DNA from: Holothuria scabra | Lineage: Eukaryota; Echinodermata; Holothuroidea; Aspidochirotida; Holothuriidae | Length of the DNA stretch: 64,000 nt | Assembly (NCBI GenBank): GCA_037179385.1 | Contig: CM074179.1 | Span: 434,001-498,000, forward strand | Direction: 5' to 3' | In this document: positions 1-12,945 of the stretch, in pieces | Position numbering within the stretch: position 1 is the first letter of the stretch | How the letters are laid out: the number at the start of each line of letters is the position of its first letter | The notes under the pieces: model-generated | What the model was told of the DNA's origin: nothing | Seen by the model: only the letters and a program-made list of their open reading frames with translations | The model's database searches: none | Position numbers and translations under genes: made by a program

Positions 1-566
1 CAAGAACAAATCAACTAATTTTTCCCTTTGGTTAACTTCTTTATTTCCTTTTTGTTATTGTGAAAATAAATTGCATATTTTTGCTCATGGCAGGTCATTG
101 GTAGAAAGAGATGTGCACAGTGACTTCAGTGACGTAAAATTCATGAAAACTCACCAAGATATTAAAAATAGGGATTGTCTAACTTGAAGGGGTAGCAGTA
201 ACATAAGAATAGTCCCAAGGAGATATTTAATCAAGTGCTTCATGTAGTTAAATTTCACACCCAGAGTTGTTGAGTGTCTCGTAATGCACTTTGTGACAGG
301 AAGATTATTTGAACTGTGTAGGGTGGCATAAAATCAATGTAATTGAGCTTTGACAGAAGCAAAAACATGAAAAAGTGATATGCTGTTGGCCTGTAATCAA
401 GGTGAATGTCTGGCATAACGAGTGTTTGCGGTGGAGAATATCAAAGAAAGAAATTATGAGAGGTTAAAAAGGGAATGCTGCAGAGAAGAAAAGGTGCAGA
501 GCTGTTGTTTTAATTCATCTATGCATTGAATAGTGTAATTGGAAGCAGTGCTTCAAGGATATTAAA

Positions 567-660
567 GGTAGTCAACTCACACCCAAAACTGTAATTTTTG
601 TAGTACTCAATTGGCACATGTATCTCTCTGATTGACAGCAATTTTATCAATCAATTTTAT
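567..660 (-). repeat. Fragment of family-1 MITE
   Basis: The stretch has the order of motifs seen in one half of the family-1 MITE read on the minus strand: a CACACCCAAAACT-like end, a TTGGCACA-type segment and the core TGATTGACAGCAATTTTAT. The same core, TGATTGACAGC, appears at the matching place in copies near 7640, 49040 and 62810. Only half of the element is recognisable. Confidence 0.45.
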
Positions 661-761
661 ATATTTTATGTATTGTGTTGTCATATTTTTGTTACAAACA
701 CCAAAAGTAATTCCACACTCAAAAGGGAATAGAGACTACAAAAGGAATCTCCATGTATCTT

Positions 762-1115
762 AAAGGGACTCATTGAGTTGATATGAATAACTAAATGAGA
801 GTCTTAAAAGGTCACTACCACATGGCAATGCTTATAGTTAGCACAACAAGTCAAGTTTCAAGTGCAAAAGTCACAGAAAATGTTAAAACTTTGGAATTGC
901 AAGTGTCCTGACTTGTAACTGTTTTGTAAATAATTTGAAAATGTGTCTGGTCACAAATTTTTGAAAACGGAATTGAAACGTTAAGTACTCGCTCATATTA
1001 TTTGTATGTAGGACATGGGGATTGTCTAAGTATGACCATTTGTCATTGATGTGTGAAGTAAACCTAATGGGTTTGGAAAAATTTGTGGATTTTCATGAAC
1101 CAATTCAGTGAGAAA
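762..1115. mobile_element. Family-2 MITE, copy 1
   Basis: About 354 bp that aligns along its whole length with 47418-47787. Shared landmarks include AAAGGGACTCATTGAGTTGA at the left end, GTCTGGTCACAAATTTTTGA in the middle and GACCATTTGTCATTG near the right end. In the second copy both ends form an inverted repeat; here the right end is more decayed. There is no coding capacity, so it is best read as a non-autonomous DNA transposon. Its superfamily cannot be assigned from the termini. Confidence 0.75.
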
Positions 1116-1624
1116 TACCATCCCAAAATTTTGTATTGAAAATTACAGGGTAGTATAGTCTACACATGCCAAATTGTCCTATGCATTGATGTGGTTTCAC
1201 ACAAACCATGGAGGTATGCTACATTTGATCGGTAGTAGGAAGTGATGTACTTAAATTGGAGCTTGAAAAGAGGTAACATGATCTTCTGCTTCAGTGGCCG
1301 TCAGCTAAATATTTATGGAAAGCAGGTATTGTTGGTGAAAGATAATCTCCTTGTACAGTTCGAAAGCCTGCTGTATAATGTAATGGAATTGGGAAGGGAA
1401 GTTGAAATCAATAGTTGATTTATGTAGAACACTAGTACCCTGATACTGGTAGGAAGGTATGAGATCATGTGACCTCTTTTTGAATCAAAGACTAACCTTT
1501 GTTACCAGTAATCAATCAGCTATCTAATTGGATACTTATTTTAGCAATTTAAAGGCTGTGTCCTCTATCCACAGAAAGTTCCAAGTCTCCTAAACCTACA
1601 AACTTTAGACGGTCCAACAACTTT

Positions 1625-1785
1625 CTAAACCTCATCCTCATTCAGTCATCTCAGTTTATTACTATCAGAATGACAAGATCCTAATGTGTAACACAGTATA
1701 TGTTGTGCAATGTGAGCTACAGTAATCTGCAGCTTTTGAATTTGCTGTCAATCAAAGAACTGTGCTAATTGAGAATTGCTTGTTA
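1625..1785 (+). repeat. Fragment of family-1 MITE
   Basis: Matches the central and right part of the family-1 MITE: TCATCCTCATTCAGTC, CTCAGTTTATTACT and the core GCTGTCAATCAAAGAACTGT followed by AATTGAGAATT. Both termini are eroded. Confidence 0.5.
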
Positions 1786-4589
1786 TATTTTTTTATATTA
1801 GAACCAAATATTTGTCTCCAAGTTGTACCTTATAGAAACAAATGAAAAATTAACCATAGCTGAATTACTGTGTTTCCAACAGCATTGGTTGGCTTACCTG
1901 CTCTTCTCCATACTGGTTATTCCACAATTAAGTTTCTTTCTACTGTAAGCATTTTCTCTGTTCCTTTGCTCTTAATCTTCTTTGAAATGTATACCGAACT
2001 ATTAGTGCTCATTGAAAGATGGAGTGCATTTTAAAGAAGGAGAATATAAATATTTTTCTCTCCAAAGGTTAATGTTCCTCAAAGTTTGAAGCAAACTGTC
2101 TGATAAAAATAAGACTAATGTAGCAAATGAAGTATGAAACAACATTCTTGTTTGATTTTTACAATTGAATACATTTTGAAGCTGTAAAGGGCATAGATAC
2201 AATCCATGTCAAAAAATGATGTAATAACTTCAATGCAAAGCAGTTTAATGAAGCAGGGTGGCTGACTCTAGAGCTGCCAACTGTTTCAATCTACAGTAGG
2301 AAGAACAGGTCCACCTTGCTATGTTTTGAATGGTGTCATGTTCCATACATCAGTAATAAAAATGAAATCATGATCATCTTTGTTCAGTGTTTTGTCATTT
2401 GTTTCTTGAAATAATGGTGGTTTTGGGGGACTGAGAAAGTGATGGGTAATTTAAATGTTTTTGAAATCATAGTTCTCAATGTTGAGGTTGGTTTTAAAGT
2501 CAGGTGTGGTGGGTTGGATAGCATTGTAGATTTGGGAACAGAAATCAACAGATCATTTCTTAAATTTTAACTTGCTATTCAGGGCTCATAAAGAGTTCCA
2601 GACATACCTGAAACCATCCAAAATCCAGTGCTTCATCCCTTGGATCCAACAAGGGTCTAAGGCAGGTCTGTTTACCCAGCATGCACTTGGGTGATATTCC
2701 TATATATCTAATTTTGAGATGTGTGGGCAGCTCTTCTTGAGACAATGATCAATACAAATTATTTCTTTCATGTAGTTGCATAATACTTCGTTAGTAATGA
2801 GTAAAGTCTAAAACTACACTTTGGAAGCCAAGTAGTGGACACGATTATGTTTTAGGTTCGAAAGTGAAGAAAATGTTGACTTTGTACTCCAGAAGTTAAA
2901 AGAGAGTACTAACAGATACACATGACAAAATTAGTATTATATACCAATAGTAATATGCACAAACCTTAATGTGTTTGATATTCGTCAGATACATAACTAC
3001 ATTGGTTTCCTCAACTTCTGAATTGACGGTCTGCCAAATCAAAGTCACCTGTATCCAATTTTAAATGCAAAATTTATCACCATAAAATGACTTTATTCAT
3101 TTCCTCACTCATTTATCATGCAATTGTTTTTTTGTACATGCCACCTATGCAGTAAGTTATGTCACAACGTCCACTGGCTCTGTGAGTTGCTTATAAGATA
3201 CTACATGATTTAAACAGGATCAGATATATATGCTGCTGTCTTGTGAATATTCAATAACAATATTTAGCCCCACATATCTCTATGAATATCCCAATGTGTT
3301 TGTATGGTGTTCACTTTGGCAGGTGTTAGGGATAAAACTGAACAATGAATAAGCCGCATGACCTGCTATGTAGGCAGGCCTGGAATATACAGCACCACTG
3401 ATTCCTTGCATGCTCTAATTTAGGCCTATGTATTGCAACTTGTTACACATTGTTCACTATAGTGCTGTTCTGTGTCTAGTACAGATTGAGTACATTTCAG
3501 CATATTGTACTGCTGTGTGGTAATGGCAATAGTTTTAATTCTGCCTGCCCTGGAAATCTGTTTCCCTCCCAGTGTAATTTAAGCAAATCCATTCTCAATC
3601 TTGGCTCTGTTCATGACATGCATTGACATTAAATCCCGTTTGCCACAAAACTCCATAAATTACCATGTAAGTTGTGGACTGATAGTTTAGTAGACTTTGA
3701 GTGTCGGGAAATAAATTTTAGATTGTTTGCACATATTGCAGGTGAATTAAAGCTGCAAACAGCACACATATTGAGGGGTACTTTACCTGTGTCTTAGGAG
3801 ATGATTAGAGTTTTGGCCAAAAGGGAATGAATGCTTGGCAATAATTAAAAGTCACCTTTGTAGCAAGTGACTGTATAATGTCAATGGGAAGTTGTAAGAG
3901 TTTTAGATCTTTCTAAAAAGCTTTTTGATCAATGCAGTGTGGAGTCTTATTGATTGCATGCAGTCTTCAATACATTTAAAGGTATTCTCTCTCATTTGGA
4001 CACGTAAAATATTTTAATATCTCATGAAGTCATCATGAAATTAATAGGTCGGAAAAAAAAAAAAGGCTAAAAGGCTGCAATTGGCATTATTTTCATACAA
4101 AGGCCTAATATAAATTTTAATAATGTGTGCTTTAGGTCTTTAAAGACTGTTATTATTGTAACCCCATAGTGCTCAGCTGATCAAGTGGTTATACTTAAAA
4201 AAAAAAAATCCCTCAAAATGACAGTTTTACATTTATATTCATGACATTATATAATAAACAAGAAAGCTTGAAAGCCCACATCAAATTTATTGCAGAAGAA
4301 TTCGCAGAAGTGACTAGAGTGCAGTAGCCTTACTACGTATTGGAAATAAGCATTTTGTCAGTTGCATTAAGAATAAAAAAAAAATAAAAAAAATTTAAAT
4401 CAAGAAGTGCTTAAAGGGTAAATCAGAATTTGGCAGAGAATGTTCTAGCCTTTTGTTCCAGCAGCAAGTTCCCTTTCTGAAATGATTGTTAACCAGAATA
4501 TAGAAACATTGAAGAGGTCTGTAAGGTCTGATCTATAAGTTAATAAAATTTAGAGCTTAGTGTCTAACCATTTAACCATTTTGTTTAAG

Positions 4590-4775
4590 TTGGGAAGGCC
4601 AAGGCCCTTTTTCCAGAACTCTGTGACTCACTGGCTAGTTTTCCCTACTCCATTGCTATAGCACTAATTAGTACAATGGTATGGTCCATTTTTAAAGTCT
4701 TTGGTATGATCCTCTCAGAAGTTGAAATCCAGGTCTCTCCACTGCAAGTCAGATGCTGTAATCCCTAGACTGTGC
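4590..4775 (-). mobile_element. Decayed tRNA-headed SINE (SINE-A family), minus strand
   Basis: Read on the minus strand this follows the order of the SINE-A family: a tRNA-like head, then a body containing AACTAGCCAGTGAGTCACAG-like and GGCCTTGGCC-like segments. It matches the copies at 17079-17300 and 28740-28980 but is clearly older, with many substitutions and a poorly preserved tail. Confidence 0.6.
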
Positions 4776-5876
4776 AGAAGAAAGGTTAATTTTGTAGTAA
4801 AAACCATGGAACAAAAACGTCTGAATATCTTTTGGAAAATAAAATTCCACACAGATACAAGACTATACTGTAGGCATCTTCCAGTACATGGAGACTAATC
4901 ACAATTAATGTTAGACCATGGTCACTGTATACTCATTTCTACATGGATGGGGAGACGAAACTGTGAACACATCAAAATGCAAAATAACTACCGCATCAAA
5001 CAGTGATATCCTTTTTTATGTTTTCTTCTCTTATATGTCACTTCAATTAATGGAACGGTTCACTGCAAAGAATACAAAACTACACAATACATATCAAAAC
5101 TCGAACAAATACCAAACATTCAGAAAAATAGAACTTTTTCAAATACGAAACATTTGAAACCTGTAAAAAGGGACTACAAAAATAAACTTTTAAATTGTCA
5201 ATATAATCTTTCAAAGTGGGTACATGATTCTGCAAGATTGGCATTCTGGCATTCTAAAGATTAATAGACATTGTACATATAGGTGCAGCACTAAAGCCGG
5301 CGTTTCCCTGAGATAAATTGGTAATCTAGACAGCATCCCAAAAGTTATCTTTATTTCAGACATGTACAGCCAAAACAATCACTAAAACAACCCAAAACTA
5401 AGAAATATTAAATAAGTTAGGATCAGGATATAAATTACCAGTTGTTGGGCCTCCTGGACACGAATTATGGCTCTCGATAGCCTGCCTTTGCTTCACTTTG
5501 CTAAGTGGAGATCTATGAAGGTCTGATACGACAATCAGGATCCAGCCACACTTAGTTAACAACACGCAGGCAGTCACACTTGACTGCTTTTAGATAAGTA
5601 ATGCTAAGGGGTCACAAACTCTGCTTCGTACCATGAGCAAAGTTCTCAAACTAGTACAGGTAACTAAACCTGCCACTACAATCACAGTTAATATTTCGTT
5701 AGTTTTAGGTCAATATACAAACGTGGTGCAAAATTGAAGTGACAAAAGGTTAAAGGAACAAACTGATAGGAAGTGTCAATGTTAATGTTACAGATGTTCT
5801 GTAACTATGAGTTACATGAATAATGATTGAAACTTGTCAATCAGTCATGTTACTTCTCTCTGTCTATATCTTGCAG

Positions 5877-5940
5877 GTACGCCAGCGGTGAATACATGAC
5901 AGCAGATGACTTACTAATGTTTTTAGAGGCAGAGCAAGGG
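5877..5940 (+). CDS. PLCD: Phospholipase C delta-like, exon A (EF-hand region)
   Basis: This exon encodes part of the EF-hand region of a phosphoinositide-specific phospholipase C, the enzyme that cleaves PIP2 at the inner membrane face into IP3 and diacylglycerol. After a pyrimidine tract ending TTGCAG, the first base completes a codon split with an upstream exon. Twenty-one codons follow, giving YASGEYMTADDLLMFLEAEQ plus a glycine, and the donor is GTAGGT. The M-T-x-x-D-L-x-x-F-L-x-x-E-Q-G pattern is typical of the third or fourth EF-hand stretch in PLC-delta and PLC-eta proteins. The exon ends in phase 0, which fits the next exon 19.5 kb downstream. An open frame runs upstream from 5827 but that part is intron. 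Delta is favoured over eta because of the downstream X-domain residues. Confidence 0.85.
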
Positions 5941-6289
5941 GTAGGTACAGTATGTAATGTTTATCTTGAAGAAAGGTGTAAGGTTGGAGAAGGATGGGTG
6001 ATTAATAGATGCTTACAACAGGCTGAGCTCTAGAATGCTACAAGGAGAATAGTATGATGTGTGTATGAAATGTGGTGCTTGTTGGGTGGTAATCTAATCC
6101 AGAACTAGGAGTCTGTTTCCCTCCTCACTACCTCCTGTTGACCTACGTATATCTTTATTGCTCGCAACAACGTAGAAGGAAGTAGCCAGGGTATAGCATG
6201 CCCTCATTTGGTAGGGGTTACCATGGTGTTATAAGGTTTTTGCCAGATGGTTATTGTGGGCAAAAGGAATCTCCTAAATTGTCTAAATC

Positions 6290-6725
6290 CTTATTCTAGT
6301 GAATCTTTGATCTAATGAAACCTCAATCATCTAAATCTTCAATCAAGTTAAGTATCAATCTCATGAACCTTTAACTTAAATGAACCCCTCAATTGTCTAC
6401 ATCTTAAATCTAGTGAACCTTCCATCTAGTGAACCTGCCATCTAGTGAACCTGCCATCTAGTGAACTTCCATCTAGTGAACCTGCCATCAAGTGAACCTG
6501 CCATCTAGTGGACCCGCCATCTAGTGAACCCCCTTAATTTTTTAATTCTTTAATCTAGTGAACATTTGATCTAGCGAACCTACAATCTAATGAATGAACT
6601 CAATTGTCTAGATTGTCAATCTAGTGAACCTTCCATCTAGTGAACCTTCCATCTAGTGAACCTTCCATCTAGTGAACCTTCAATCTAATGGACTCCATTA
6701 ATTGTCTAAATCTTCAATTAAAGTG
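6290..6725. repeat. Degenerate 16-bp minisatellite
   Basis: Imperfect tandem copies of a unit close to CCTTCCATCTAGTGAA. The tightest part is 6410-6530 and 6615-6690, where the unit repeats every 16 bp with CTGCC/CTTCC variants. These blocks alternate with a longer spacer carrying TCAATTGTCTA and AATCTTCAAT, which suggests a higher-order repeat. It is not coding. Confidence 0.85.
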
Positions 6726-7557
6726 AACATTTGATCTTGTGTAAGTTTCAAACTAGTGAGACTTCCCCTCCTGTGTTGACTTGTCATAAAACCAGCTGTG
6801 TTTTAGTTTATGATCTCTTAATGGAATAATAGAAAATCTGTTGAAAATTATTGGTATGTTGTGCTGATGCTGTTTAAAGCTTCAAATGATTTTACAAAGG
6901 ACAAAGATGATAATAATTAATAATAACCTGTTTGGCTAAATTTATGGTAACTTTACTGCACCTGCCCCTTTGGTGTGGAACCTTTTTTCAGTTACTCTTG
7001 CAATGCCATGTATTTCATATGAAGTGAAATGTGGCCAACCTCATGAATATTCTAATCCATTTTCTTTGTTTTTATCAACCTTGCAAAGCAGTTCGTACAA
7101 TTCTGAGGTCTCTTTAGTGTTATGAATTTGTCTTCTGTCTCCTTTGAAACATATTGTGAGACTCTGTAAAAGGATTTTCCTTTAAGCCTATGCCTCAAAT
7201 AGTATGATTCATGTGCTTTACTCAGGGATCTTGAGTTTTGTAGACTTAACTTCAAAATTGTCACATATTAGTGATGTTATGAAGTATTGTAGAGTGCTGC
7301 TGTTTATGATGAAGACACAGCTTACAATCTCCTGTCCTACTACTAATGCCTGCATTTTGTCCTAATTTCATTTATTACTGTCACTGGTGTCATCTGAAGG
7401 TACATGACCTCACAGTTTATGATAAGTTTGACATGTCCCTGTATTTATCTGATTTGCACTACAATTTTGTTCTCCTTTTATCAGTTTAAAAGTTTCATCA
7501 CTTCAATTTTACCATGGGTGCAAGGTAGAAAGAAAAAATTGCAAGACAAGCTAACCA

Positions 7558-8218
7558 TAAAAGTAGTCAAGTCTCACCCCAAACTACATTTTTTGTAGTA
7601 GTCTACAGAAATTCTCAACTGGCACAGGTTTTTGATTGACAGCACGTTACAAAATGCAGAGTGCAGTATAGGGCTGCCACGATAATTGCGATATCACGAT
7701 ATCATCGATATAATAACGATATCAACCCATGTTTTGTCAAGATGTGATATTGCAACTGAATCAAATGAATAACTAAACCACTGAAATCTCTTATTTTATT
7801 GTCTTTAGTCAGTAACCTTAAAGATCATAATTTATGTTGTCACAAGAAATGAAAAACTGCACTTTGTCAAAGGCAAAGGTCATGAAATAAATTTCTGATG
7901 GAACTTTGAGCTTTAAACTGAATTTCATCGGCTTGGTTTATGTATACTGAGTATATATACAGGTATCAGCATGCTGATGGCAAAAATAAACTACAGTTTG
8001 AAATGCGGGATATTGCGATATCATGGAAATGCTGACGATACTGATAAATGAGAAATTATTATTGTGGCAGCCCTATAGTACAGTAGCTACTCATATTACT
8101 CTGCCAAGAGTGTTCTAATTACACATTGGGGGTCTTGTAAACTCACCCTGTAGCAATAGGCTGAGATTGTGTTTGTATGCGGGTGAATCTTAGGCAACTG
8201 AAGGAGGGCCTATTAAGT
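7558..8218 (-). mobile_element. Family-1 MITE, split by a younger hAT-type insertion
   Basis: The left part (7558-7668) and right part (8086-8218) are the two halves of a family-1 MITE in minus orientation. The left has CTCACCCCAAACTACA and TTGATTGACAGCA; the right has AGGCTGAGATTGTGTTTG and GGGCCTATTAAG-like end sequence. They are separated by a 409-bp element with its own terminal repeats and 8-bp duplicated flanks. The insertion order is therefore visible: family 1 first, then the hAT-type element. Confidence 0.75.
7669..8077. mobile_element. hAT-like MITE inserted into a family-1 MITE
   Basis: The ends are inverted: TAGGGCTGCCACGATAAT on the left and ATTATTGTGGCAGCCCTATA on the right. 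Both inner flanks are rich in GATATC and CGATAT motifs that can pair with each other. The element is flanked by GTGCAGTA (7661-7668) and GTACAGTA (8078-8085), an 8-bp target duplication with one mismatch, which fits hAT transposition. At 409 bp with no coding capacity it must depend on a transposase supplied elsewhere. Confidence 0.8.
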
Positions 8219-9149
8219 AAATAAGTAGGTCAGGAAAATTGTTACCCTATGGGGTGACCAGATTTGGTCTTTAAGGATTTTTGTAACTTTTGCAGTCTCT
8301 ATATTGCATATTTTTGTGGAGACTACTTGTCTTCGTAAAAATGTAACATATTTCTTGGCTGGCAGATCTGGTCATGTGACTAGTGTATTTGCTGTAGTTG
8401 GCTCTTTTGAGACCATGCTTAGTCCTCATGGGAAGCGCAACATTTTGGGTACCTGCTGTACATCCACTTTACTTCATGTGAACATTGTAACATTGCTTTG
8501 TGAGATATGGCGGATGGGATGTATTTTTTCAAGATTGGCTTCAATTCATGTTCATTAGAATCATTTGCCCTGCTTCTTGTAAGGGGTGTTCCATCTCTGT
8601 ACATAAGTGGGCCGTCATGCATTAATGATGTGATTTTGAACACTAAAGTTGAAGAGTAATTTATGTACGTAATTAACCCTGGCTGTGATCACATGCAGTG
8701 TGTCAATTTAACACTTCTGAGCTTTTTTATTATGAAGCTCCAGGCTTTTCTAAAATTGACTGGTATGTTAAGTTACACAATATTACATGCAGTGTATCTT
8801 GAGTAGATGCCTATAAAAGCTTGTCTACTTGAAATCAGAAAGAACTATGTGTTGATAATTAATGCATGAATGGACAAAATATCATGTCTGAAGGAGTCCA
8901 ATCAGTGTTAAGTTTAATGTATTCAACTGTATTAAACTGTAAGCATTTGGGCTGTTATGGAGTAGTGAGTCCTTTCTATCGACAGGGAACAATCAGTTAC
9001 AAAAGTTCATTAGGGGAATACTGGCAATCCATGCCCTCAGTACCATAAAAACTGTAACATCTCAACATATTACCTTAAAGTGCAAGCAGATACAACAGAG
9101 AAATTGAATATTTCATAATATTTCATTTCTAAGTATTTTTCTTTTCTTC

Positions 9150-9285
9150 TGCTGTGTAATATAAGCTTTGATACGCTGCATTTTTTACTTGCTGTCAATC
9201 AAAGAGCTGAGCTCATAGAGAATTTCTGTAGCGTACATACTACAATAATTGTAGATTGAGGTGAGAGAACAGGCCCTTTTAAAAC
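9150..9285 (+). repeat. Fragment of family-1 MITE
   Basis: The right half of the family is recognisable: GTGTAATATAAGCTTTG, GCTGTCAATCAAAGAGCTGA, AGAGAATTTCTGTA and a right terminus GGTGAGAGAACAGGCCCTTT. The left half cannot be traced with confidence. Confidence 0.6.
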
Positions 9286-12144
9286 AAAATTTGCACATGA
9301 TGTACTCAGTGTACAACTGAGAGGCAGTTGTGGAATGCCAAGCCCTACTTTGCTGTAGAAATCTCTAAAAAAACCCTAGTTGTAACAGCTATCTGTAAAG
9401 ATCATTGAAGCAAAGGCCATGATGGCTTAAAGGAACATTTAACATGTAAAGCTTCTGTCATGAATAATTGATGTAAATACCTCATGGCATTGTTGAAAGA
9501 TGATTTAGCTTTGCATTCAAGGTGTCAGGTGTATATTACAGGACTCATCTGGCCTCTGAGTCATTTCATCAGGGAAAACTAAATCTGTCAATTGTGAAAT
9601 GTTTTTTTATGTGCTGTATGCATTGATGTATGTAAGGATTTGTTAATTGCAATCTGTGCTTGCTTTAATTTCTTGGTAATTTTAGCCTACCCTCAATCAC
9701 AGTTAGACATTCACTAGTTGGTGGTATAGTATTTCACAAATTATGACAGTTGTAGAAAGGCGAAGAATGTAAAGAAAGGGGAATTGAAGTATTGAACTTG
9801 AGGATGAAGAGGGAGAACATGAAAGTAGATTTTTTGTATGATTCATTGAGTGCATGTTTACCTTGCCTTGGGCCAATGGCATATGAGTGAATGTAATATG
9901 TTTAAAGGTCATTTTAAAGCAGTGTGTTTGTACTTCGATGTTGTTATGATGACAGAGAGAAGATCATTTCAGAATATATCAAAATTATCTACTCAATAGA
10001 TCTTTATATTGTACTATCAGGAGATAAAGTTTTCAAAATTCAAGTGCAGTCTGACCAACGACTACAAATTTTGTTATGTTATTTTGTTATCAATTTCTCA
10101 AGTAAACTACTTCAACTGGGGATAAAAAACACAGACAAGTGGCCCACTTCCTGAGATCCTAATTGTCCTGTTTGGGTATACTGTAATTCATGTATCATAT
10201 AGTTTATGTACTTATTCCCTAGCCAATGAACTTCTTTCAAGATTTTGCTTTTTATGATGAAAACTGTCTGCTATGTTATTAAATTGTGTAGTTCCGTAAC
10301 ATCAATTATGTGTTATGCCTACAGTACAGCACAATATATAGGCCTGTCCTCCAGTTGCCATGTTCTCGGTCAAGATGTATTCAAGCAATGGAGGGACATG
10401 TTCTAGAGCCAAACAGCTGGAAAAAGGCCAAAGGTTAGAAGTTCAGGTATAAAATTGGAACTTACCAAAACCAAACCAAACCAAATGTATTGATTTTGCC
10501 GGAATAATTTTATTCTTTAATTGGAATCCAGATTTGTTTTCTCAGAATTATTTCAAATTTTTGATGATGGCAAAGAAAGAGACTATAGTGGGCTTAAAGT
10601 TAGGAGAATTACCACAGATCTCACTCTATCTGCTGTAGCTTATTGTGATACCTTACCATGTGTCATGTTGCTCATAGGACTGAGTGATTAAGTCTGCATA
10701 CATTTTCATATACTGTGAAGAAAAAAAGCACTCAGATAACTTAGTTGTGAAGTTCTTCAGATACCTTGTAGTATTAGAATAACCAGGTATACCCTGGGTA
10801 CAATAGAAGGATCTTGACTAATCCATTCAAGAAATTTGAAGGACAAAGGGGGAGGTTATCAAGTAAGCTGTTGCAAGATCTCTTTCCAGATAGTTTGGGC
10901 TGCTATTGGAAGCTTCACCTTTTAGAATATGAAAATACCGAGAGAGTTCATGTACTCTCTTCCATGTAAGTAAATATTTTAGGGGCAATGTGCACTGTTT
11001 AACAAGAAATTTCCTAACTGGCTAATCCCTAATCTAATCCTTAACCCTTACAAAGAATACAATACAATGGCAACAGCCAATCAAGAAACACCTTGTTAAA
11101 CAGTGCCCATCTACCCATATTTTACCAATTCTGCATGCATTGTTCATCCTGACGCATATGGTGATAAGGTCTATCATTCTAATTCTTACAGAGGAAACAT
11201 TCACACGATGAGAGGATTTTTGTTCTTTTAAGGTCATTAATAATTGAAACACTGAGGCCAAGGAATTTATGCACAAACTGGTGATTTAATTCGTTAGGCT
11301 TTTGAGAAGAGGGTGTGGCGCCACTTTTTTGGTTGCATAGGCAAATGTACACTACATGTGAGATCTTGCTACAGTATTATACTTCATATGGTGATCTTAT
11401 GCTACCTGTATGCAGTGGTACTAGGTCGAAATAGCTGCCTTCATGAAAGGAGTTATGTTGAATAGTTCACATGTAGATCATTAATTCTGAATATGTAGAA
11501 TCAAACTTACATCAGTACAGCCCTGTTAGTTTTAAAGTGTTTAATTTAAGTTGATCTTGAAATGATTCTCAGACCACTTCAATCCATGTTTTTACCAAAA
11601 TTCCTTGAGTCATGTTCCTGTCCCTCTTGACATGTCTTCAATGTCATGTTTTCAATTTCTTTCCAGTCTTTGTTCTCTCAATATTCATGAGTCTCATTGA
11701 CAACAGAATGATCCCAACACACTTTGTTCTGCTTTAGAGTAGAAAACTGAATAACATGATGAAATCTTGGAGTAAGAGAGCAGTTGTCTAATTTACATAG
11801 CTTTAAAAGAATGAATATTCTACGGAAACATGGCAAGCATTCATCACCTTTTTCAGTGAAAGATTAGATCCATTTGGGAATTTATCTCAGTTTAAGTCAC
11901 TGACAAGGGAGATTGTATACATACCTGGGGAATATGTTGACAGGGTTAGGTGTAAGGTAAAATGATCATCTTTGCCTCCAAAAGTTGTAGTAGACCCTGC
12001 AAAGAGTGGGAAAAGAGTGCCTTACAGATGCAGTGATGGCAGAATAATCAGTACAATACATTGTGATGTTGACTTTGTAGTCTACTTAACGATAGGCATT
12101 GGCTGAGTTATACAGAACTCTGTGCTTCACTTTGTCTTACTCTG

Positions 12145-12376
12145 TGTGTGTGTGCAGAGTAGTAGCACTTTGTGTGTAAGTGTGTACAGAGTAGTAGCAC
12201 TTTGTGTGTAAGTGTGTGCAGAGTAGTAGCACTTTGTGTGTAAGTGTGTACAGAGTAGTAGCACTTTGTGTGTGTGTGTGTGCAGAGTAGTAGCACTTTG
12301 TGTGTAAGTGTGTACAGAGTAGTAGCACTTTGTGTGTAAGTGTGTACAGAGTAGTAGCACTTTGTGTGTAAGTGTA
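12145..12376. repeat. 32-bp minisatellite, about 7 copies
   Basis: Seven tandem copies of a 32-bp unit containing CAGAGTAGTAGCACTTTG and a GT-rich linker (GTGTGTAAGTGTGT). Copies differ mainly by A/G in front of CAGAG and by expansion of the GT run. The minus strand is open in all three frames across it, giving spurious His/Thr/Tyr/Ser-rich reading frames. Confidence 0.95.
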
Positions 12377-12750
12377 GTGAATAGCTCTCTTCAAGGACTA
12401 GGGGCTGGTAGGATAAAAGGATTATCAAGTATCCATTAGCAGGGACCCTTCCCCTTCAAGGTAAACCAAACCTTTTTATACCGACTTCTAGTAAATTACC
12501 TGTGTTCCAAATTCCATGCCAAGTCCAAGTTAAATTTGTCCAGCTATTCTAGCATGATACTAGCAAGAAAACACTTCCTGGCTTGAAAATAAGATGCTTT
12601 TCTACACTGCTGAACACTCTGAAGTTGTGCAGTACTGTAATTGACCCTCTTGGTAGCTTAGAGTTTGCTTGTTGCTTATAGCAGGAAGTTACTGTTTTCT
12701 TTGCAAAGACCCACTTGCCAGCAAAACCAATACAAATCAAGAGGCTGCTA

Positions 12751-12945
12751 CAATCTTGGACAAAACTGTTGGGACACTTTGCCATAATATTATTGAATTT
12801 CAGTTCAAAGGCTTACATGAATTCCCCTCCCCCGCTCCCCTTTCAATGTTGCGGTGAAAGAGTGACTGTATGCCGTGAATAGGCTAACTGTGGTCAACAT
12901 TGCGAAGGGGAGCGGGGGTGACCCAAGGAGTTTTGTCCAAGATTG
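12751..12945. mobile_element. 195-bp MITE (family 5), copy 1
   Basis: It begins CAATCTTGGACAAAACTGTT and ends AGTTTTGTCCAAGATTG, giving inverted terminal repeats of about 18 bp. The interior carries a second inverted pair (CCCCTCCCCCGCTCCCCTT against AAGGGGAGCGGGGGTG). A near-identical copy lies at 14099-14294 in the same orientation. It has no coding capacity. The target duplication is not clear. Confidence 0.85.

Larger units (their letters stand above)
1..5876 (+). other. Upstream intron sequence of the phospholipase C gene (non-coding)
   Basis: No exon of the phospholipase gene or any other coding stretch could be supported here. The next exon begins at 5877 after a pyrimidine-rich tract ending TTGCAG and completes a codon begun in an exon outside the window, so this stretch reads as intron. 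It contains a family-2 MITE (762-1115), two fragments of the family-1 MITE (near 567-660 and 1625-1785), a decayed SINE (4590-4775) and short poly-A runs near 4050, 4198 and 4375. The remainder is AT-rich sequence in which I see nothing. Confidence 0.6.

Noticed and set aside
5827..5876. ATG at 5827 as a start for the PLC exon
   Set aside because: The stretch is a pyrimidine-rich intron end with a clear acceptor at 5876; the protein must begin far upstream because EF-hand and PH regions are missing.
12108..12428. Three overlapping minus-strand frames rich in His, Thr, Tyr
   Set aside because: They are translations of the 32-bp minisatellite in three frames.
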